Assembly (NCBI RefSeq): GCF_003144115.1
Contig: NW_020312001.1
Location: 710,722-774,721 of the forward strand
Reading direction: 5' to 3'
DNA from: Tilletiopsis washingtonensis
Lineage: Eukaryota; Basidiomycota; Exobasidiomycetes; Entylomatales
DNA length: 64,000 nt
The position numbers and the translations under genes are program-made. Shown piece after piece: positions 58,778 to 64,000 of the stretch (its first letter is position 1; each line of letters opens with the position of its first letter). The notes below the pieces were generated by a model. It saw nothing but the letters and a program-made list of their open reading frames with translations, did no database searches and was not told the DNA's origin.

Positions 58778-60117
58778 ATGGCTGCCCAGGCTCAGCAGTT
58801 CCAGCAGAAGGCCGAGTACTTCGTCGCGCAGGTGCGTGCTGCGTGTCCGGCCCGGTGCGCGCCGCGGCTGCCGCCTTATCGCGCGCAGCCTGCGCGCCGC
58901 CCGGGCCTGTGCTGCTGCCGTGTGCTCTGCTGACTCTCGAGCTCCATCAGATCGACAAGGAGGTGCGTTGAGGGCTCATGGCTGGCGTGGATGCGAGGCT
59001 CGCGGCGGATGCGCTTGTTGCACGGCGGCGCGGCTGCAGGGTCTGCGGTGGAGGCGGCGCTGGACGTGCACATCTTCCAGCGCAGCTGCCACGCTCGCAC
59101 AGCTGGCTCGACCACGCCGCACAAGCGCTCGCCGGCTCACGCCTGTCTCCCTCAGCTGTCCAAGTACCCGCAGCTCGTCAAGCTCGAGCAGACGACCAAC
59201 ATCCCCAAGGCCTACGGCGCCATCGGTGCCTTCTCGCTCTTCACCATCGTGCGTGCCTTGCGGCTGACGGATGCCGCTGTCTGTGCTGACCCTCTGCCTC
59301 GCACAGCTCGTCTTCTTCAACATGTGCGCCGCTGTGCTGCGTGATGCCCCTTGCGCTGTCTGACACCCTCTGCAGCTTCGCCGGCTTCCTGACGAACCTC
59401 ATCGGCTTCGTGCTGCCCGCCTACTTCTCCATGCGCGCGCTCGAGACGCCGCAGCCGCAGGACGACGTCCAGTGGTGCGTGCGCGGCGCACACAGGAAGC
59501 CCTGATGCTGCTGCTGACGTCTCTGCGTCCTCTCCGTCTCTGCTTCTCGCTCTGCGCCCTGCTGCGCACAGGCTCACCTACTGGGTCGTCTTCGGCGCCT
59601 TCAACTTCGCCGAGTCGTTCGTCGACCTGATCCTCTACGTGCGTGGCGCTTGCCGGGCGCTTGTGTGGAGCACTGGCTGACCTTCTCCCGCAACAGTGGT
59701 GCGCCGGCAGCATGACACAACGCAGACGCCGAGCAGAGTACTGACCGCGCGCCGCGCTGCAGGTTCCCCTTCTACTACACCTTCAAGACCCTCGCCATCG
59801 TGTGGCTCATGCTGCCGCAGACGCAGGTGCGTGAAGAGTCGCGAGAGCCGGCAGGCTTGAGGCACCGGGCCGCACTGCCTCGCATGGACAGGCACGCCAG
59901 CGCGCCATGTGCAGTGAGGCAGCGCCGTGCCACTGTGCCTCGAACCACGACGACTCAGCACGAGATGTGGCCTTTCCTGCATCCCGCTGACCTTTGTGCT
60001 TCTCCTCAGGGCGCCAAGATCGTGTACCACCGCGCCCTCCGGCCGCTGTTCCACTCGTCGTCGCGCTCGGCCAGCCACACGACGCCCGTGGCGCCCACTG
60101 CCGCCGACATCAACTAA
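58778..60117 (+). CDS. YOP1: YOP1/DP1 (REEP5-type) ER membrane-shaping protein
   Basis: Nine exons: 58778-58831, 58951-58962, 59156-59248, 59307-59323, 59376-59474, 59572-59638, 59697-59698, 59763-59826 and 60010-60117, 171 residues. The TB2/DP1/HVA22 domain reads FNIFAGFLTNLIGFVLPAYF, then SM, QWLTYWVVFGAFNFAESF, and LILYWFPFYYTFKTLAIVWL, then MLPQTQGAKIVYHRALRPLF. This is diagnostic. The protein forms hairpins in the tubular ER and bends the membrane with reticulons. The gene is remarkably fragmented for its size, with exons of 12, 17 and, as best as can be read, 2 nt (the TG of the Trp in LYWFPF), and introns of 51 to 193 nt. Confidence 0.9.
59697..59698 (+). other. Putative 2-nt micro-exon of YOP1
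   Basis: TG lies between two canonical introns, 59639-59696 (58 nt) and 59699-59762 (64 nt). Each has a GTGCG donor, a CTGAC branch-type sequence and a CAG end. Joining TAC, TG and GTTC gives Y-W-F in the conserved LYWFPFYY. Skipping the two bases breaks the frame. Confidence 0.7.
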
Positions 60118-61124
60118 GCGCCTGCTCGCTTGGCTGCTCGCGGCGCAGCAAGAGTGCGCGCAGCTCGGCCGCTCGGGCGCTGTCCCTCTGAGCCGGAGCA
60201 GCTCAGCTCTTACGGGCCAGGTGCTGGCGTGCTAGCCATGCCGCCTCTGGCCTGGCCCTTCTCCTTCCGCTTCTCGCCTTGCCCACACGAACCTTTGACG
60301 AACCTGGCTTCCTCTGCGCGCCTCGCTCCTCCTCTCTTACCCCTCTCGCCCGCCCATCCCATATCATTCCATCCGCCCCCCTCTTCCTCCCGAAAACGAC
60401 ATACTTGCTGCGCTCCCACGAGTCGAAATGAAGCCCCGTCGTCCTGCTGCTGCGTGGCCGGGCCGGCGCTGCGAGGCTTGGCGGGTTCCACGCTGAGCGA
60501 CGCCTTTGCTGCTCTCCGTCCCTGGAGCGACAGCGGCAAGGTGTTGTCTCTGGCTGCAAGCTTGACGAGCCCTCCACGTGCGCGCATCCGGCGCACGTCC
60601 TCGTGCGCTGATGCTACGACGCCGCTACAGCAGTCCCTGATGGGCACCCTCTGACGCCCAGCTATCACGCATTGAGCACCCTCATCTGTATTTCGAGGCA
60701 CAAGAGCCCGGCGCCTGCTCAGAGAGAGCGTAGAGGAGGCAGCGTCAGGAGGTGCTCCTGGTGCCTTGCGCTGCGCTGTGCGGCCCCTCGCGCCAAATTG
60801 CGAATTTGGGCGCTGACTCGCGGCCGGCTGGCGCCTTCTGTAGTCTAATTAGAAGCAGGCTGTAATTGGCGCGCCCGCACGCCGTGCAGCCACGACATGC
60901 ACACCCCGCAGCAGCGGTGCAGCGCTCCGCGGCAGCGCAGCGGTCTGGCGCGTCGCGTGCCTGGCTCGCAGCGTCTACGCGCTCCGACCGGCGCCTCCCG
61001 CTTGGCACCGTACTCTGACTCCTCAAGCCTCAAAGCAAAGCTCAGGACCTGCGCTGGCGAACAAGACGCCGCGCACGGACGGACGGACGGACGCAAGCGT
61101 GACTGCACAGCAGACGTCTCAGCC
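60118..61124. other. Intergenic stretch before the zinc-cluster gene
   Basis: No coding segment is supported. It holds a CT-rich and AT-richer patch near 60340-60400 and a short ACGG tandem repeat just upstream of the next ATG. Confidence 0.45.
61075..61093. repeat. Short tandem repeat (ACGG)4 plus ACG
   Basis: A perfect tetranucleotide microsatellite, 32-50 nt before the ATG of the zinc-cluster gene, so within its 5' leader or core promoter. Confidence 0.85.
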
Positions 61125-63658
61125 ATGAGCGACATTCCTGCCAGCACGATCCCCGTGTGAGCGCTGCCGCACGAGGGCCGCACGGCCACGCCTGCTGACG
61201 CCTCTTCGCAGGGCGTGCTCTGAGTGCCGCGCGACCAAGGTCCGCTGCCTGCCGCTCGCCGAGCCGGGCGGCCGCTGCAAGCGCTGCGAGCGGCTGTCGC
61301 TCGAGTGCGTCTACCTGGCGCACCGCAAGGGCCGCAAGCCGACGGTCAGGTGAATGGCGCAAGACGTGCTCCTCTTGCCTCGCGTCTGACATGCTCCACA
61401 GCCGCTCCAGCGAGGCCGGGCCCTCGGCCAGCCCAGGTGCGCACAAGAAGCAGCGTCTCAACTCGGCGCACGGCTCCGCTGCCGGCAATGGCTTCGGGCG
61501 CGCCTACTCCAACGGCGTCGCCTCGGGCTCGTCGGTCGCGTCGCCGGCGCAGCAGGCGCCGGCGCCGATCAGCCTGGCACGCAGCTCGGCCTCGCAGGCC
61601 CAGGTGCTGAGCCGCCCGCCGCCGTCGCTCGCCGACCTGCTGCAGCCGTGGATGGGCTCGGACCCGTCGCTGCTCGCGCACATCCCGCCCAGTCCGCGTC
61701 CGCCCCCGTGGGAGCATCTCGACCCCGTCAGCCTCGAGATCGTGACGCTCGAGGAGGGTCGCCAGCTGTTCGCCTTCTTCTTTGCCTACTACCTGCCGTG
61801 GTGTGCCATGTGTGAGCCGCTCTCGCATGCTGCTGCCAGCGTTGCCGCTCACGCTTAGCGCAGTTGATCCCACTCTCCACACGCACGACTACGTGCGCTC
61901 TGCGTCGCCCTTTCTGTACTGCGCCATTTTGACCATCACAGCAAGGCTAGCCATACCCGCCGACGAGGCGACAGACGAGCACCGTCGTTCACCGGTGCCC
62001 ATCCTGGCGCGTGCGGCCCTCAAGCGGCGGCAGCTCGCTACGCACGTCGACCTGCTGCGCACGTGGAGCTTCAAGGACGACGAGCCGCGCATCGAGACGT
62101 GCCAGGCGCTCTTCTGTCTCGCCACGTGGAAGGAGCCCGACGACCGCCTCTCGTACCTGCACTGCGGCTTCAGCTTCCGCATCGCCATGGCCATGGCGCT
62201 CGACGCCAAGCAGAACGTCAGCGACAAGGGCGATGCCAACGCCGAGGCCGAGCACCGCTGGTTCCTGAATCGCCAGCGCACGTGGCTGGCGCTCTTCATG
62301 CAGGATCGCACGCAGTGCATGCACTACCTCACCACGCCCACGTTCCCGCACGACAACGAGCTGATCACCGAGTGCACCATGTGGCACGCGCAGCCCGGGA
62401 CATTCGTCGACGACAAGCTACGTGAGTCTGCCGTGCTTGCGCCATAGAAGACCACTGCTGACGTTTCCTCGCAGAGTGCGCGAGCGTCGACTGCCGGCGC
62501 ATGCAGAGCAAGTATCTCGCAGTCATCAGCCGGCTGGCGCCGGACCACGCCAGTGCCAGCAGCTCGCACAGCGCGCTGGCCGAAGGGCCCAACGTGCTGC
62601 TGCCGGCGCTGCAGAGCGAGGTGCGCGAGTGGAACGCGCGCTGGCACGGCGAGGTGCAGCGCGCGCACGCCGGCATCGATCCGGCAGAGTGGGGCCACAA
62701 GAGCACGATTCTGGAGATCTGGATCAACTCGATCGAGCTGCACGTCTCGACGCTCGGCCTCAAGCACAGCTTCCAGCACGCGCGCCAGGCCGACCTCGGC
62801 TCGCTGCTGACCGACATGCCGGCGCTCTGGCCGTGTGTGCGCACCGCGCGCGCCATCCTCATCGCGCTCACAGCGCTGCCGCCGCTCTACTTGCGCAGCA
62901 CTACGGACGGCGTCGGCCTCCTGGCGCCGTGGGCAGCGCTGCTGCTCTGCCGTCTGGCGTCGATTCAGCGCATGCAGAAGGGCGGCGAGAGCACTGCGGC
63001 GCAGAGCATCGACATAATCCGACGCTGCCGCGATGCCTTCTCCGCGTGCATCCTCACAAGCACAGACAACGCTCGGCTTTTTGCGCGCACCCTCGACGGC
63101 ATTCTGCAGGAGACGACCGCTAAGGCTGCAGCGCACGCTTCGGACGAGCCGATCCTCGCGGCCGGGCAGCGCACGAGCCGTGGCACGCCGCCGCGCGGCT
63201 GGCTGTGGTCGAGCGACTCGCTGTCGGGCCGCAACGTCTCGCCGAAGCGCGAGCAGACCGACGCCTCGCCGCCGTCGCAGGCATCCGAGACGCCCAACGG
63301 TGCACCCTTGGCGGACGCCTCTTCGAGCGCACATGCGGACGCACTGCTGCTGATGAGCGCCACGAGCAACGCGGCGTACAACGCTCCGCCGCAGCTCCCA
63401 CCTGCGCGTGCGGCAGCCCCGTCGAGCGCCGCTGCTGCCCGGGCTCCGCCAGTGGGCCTCGCACCGATGCTCTCTGCGCCCGACGCTCCGTCGCAGTACG
63501 CGCAGCAGGCTGCAGCGCCGCAGGACATGGATCTGATGGGCAACGTCGGCGACTGGCAGCCGCGGCAGGACGAGGCGAGCAATGCGGCGTTCGAGGATCT
63601 GCTGCGCTTCCTCGACAGCGGGCTGGGGCCCTTCGAGCAGGGCGCGCTGCAGATGTAG
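61125..63658 (+). CDS. Zn(II)2Cys6 fungal transcription factor
   Basis: Exons 61125-61156, 61212-61349, 61402-61811, 61864-62421 and 62475-63658, 773 residues. The zinc cluster lies near the N-terminus with spacing C-x2-C-x6-C-x9-C-x2-C-x6-C, followed by the basic RKGRKP linker. The middle homology region has SLEIVTLEEGRQLFAFFFAY, then FDPTLHTHDYVRSASPFLYC and AILTITARLA, which is the typical regulatory domain of GAL4-type factors. Helical segments with DRTQCMHYL follow, and the C-terminal 170 residues are Ser/Ala/Pro-rich, ending in an acidic/hydrophobic FEDLLRFLDSGLGPFEQG that could be an activation helix. No target pathway can be deduced, since the neighbours are not an obvious cluster. 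Confidence 0.9.
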
Positions 63659-63786
63659 ACGCGCACAGCGCATACGGGAAGTCACCCTGTTTCTTTGCTG
63701 CGCGACTGATGCGATTAGGGTGAGGCTATGTGCGTGACGGATGTACAAAAGGCATGCGAGGTAGACAGCGGCGGGACACAGGCGCT

Positions 63787-64000
63787 TCAGACGCTCATGT
63801 CGTCCTGGCTGAGGCCGCGCCGGGTCCACATGGACGGCGCGTTGAGGTCGAGCGGGCACTCCTCGGGGCCCTTGACGCCGACCTTGCCGGAGGACTGGAA
63901 GACGGCGCAGTCCTGTGAGGAGGGTCAGCCGGTTGCGGAGGGCTCATCATCAGCGGCAGATACGCACCAGACCAACAGTGACCTTGATGTTCGGCTCCGG
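63787..64000 (-). CDS. C-terminal end of an unrecognised minus-strand gene, cut by the window edge
   Basis: Exons 64000-63968 and 63912-63787; the intron 63967-63913 has GTGCGT, GGCTGAC and CACAG and joins in phase. The 52 residues seen are PEPNIKVTVGL, then DCAVFQSSGKVGVKGPEECP and LDLNAPSMWTRRGLSQDDMS, ending in V and the stop at 63787. Codon use is strongly coding (C or G third positions). I do not recognise the family from this tail. It is convergent with the zinc-cluster gene, 128 bp apart. Confidence 0.6.

Noticed and set aside
62324-63859. 511-codon antisense frame under the zinc-cluster gene
   Set aside because: Shadow frame; the sense strand carries the recognised regulator.

Overview
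This is a window of a GC-rich nuclear genome from a fungus, most likely a basidiomycete and perhaps Ustilaginomycotina or a similar yeast-like lineage. The clade is inferred from style, not from a search. Almost every gene is cut by very short introns of about 45-65 nt that start GTGAGT, GTGCGT or GTAAGT, carry a CTGAC-type branch site 10-20 nt before the end, and finish in CAG. Genes are dense and lie on both strands. All spliced models below were built by hand from splice signals, phase and family alignment; the summed exons of every multi-exon model close in frame.

Left part (1-13.3 kb): the N-terminal metal-binding half of a copper-transporting P-type ATPase running off the left edge, a seven-helix membrane protein, a free-standing thioesterase, an FSH1-type serine hydrolase, a CitM/ArsB-type anion transporter, a probable dynactin p22/p24 subunit, and the AAA+ ATPase Pch2/TRIP13.

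Middle (13.8-44 kb): MCM2 (divergent from PCH2), a Gln/Pro/Ala-rich putative regulator behind a very long upstream region, a DHA1-type MFS exporter, an acidic/basic low-complexity nuclear-type protein, RNA polymerase subunit RPB5, a CTR copper transporter divergent from a ferric reductase (a likely metal-uptake pair), casein kinase 2 alpha, an RSC1/RSC2-like bromo-BAH protein, and DNA topoisomerase II divergent from it.

Right part (46-64 kb): a Ser/Pro-rich hypothetical protein, a glutathione S-transferase, a G-patch protein, a POF1-like nucleotidyltransferase, an inositol polyphosphate 5-phosphatase with a C-terminal membrane anchor, a small GPI-type surface protein, an Lnt-like nitrilase-fold membrane protein, YOP1/DP1, a Zn2Cys6 transcription factor, and the 3' end of an unrecognised minus-strand gene at the right edge.

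No rRNA, tRNA, CRISPR array, transposon or virus-like element was recognised. The most unusual observations concern splicing: an apparent 2-nt micro-exon in YOP1, a GC-AG intron in TOP2, an ATG-only first exon in MCM2, and several 12-17 nt exons. Others are the divergent CTR/ferric reductase locus with a perfect 13-bp tandem duplication in its shared promoter, and a recurrent CATAAG element upstream of several start codons.
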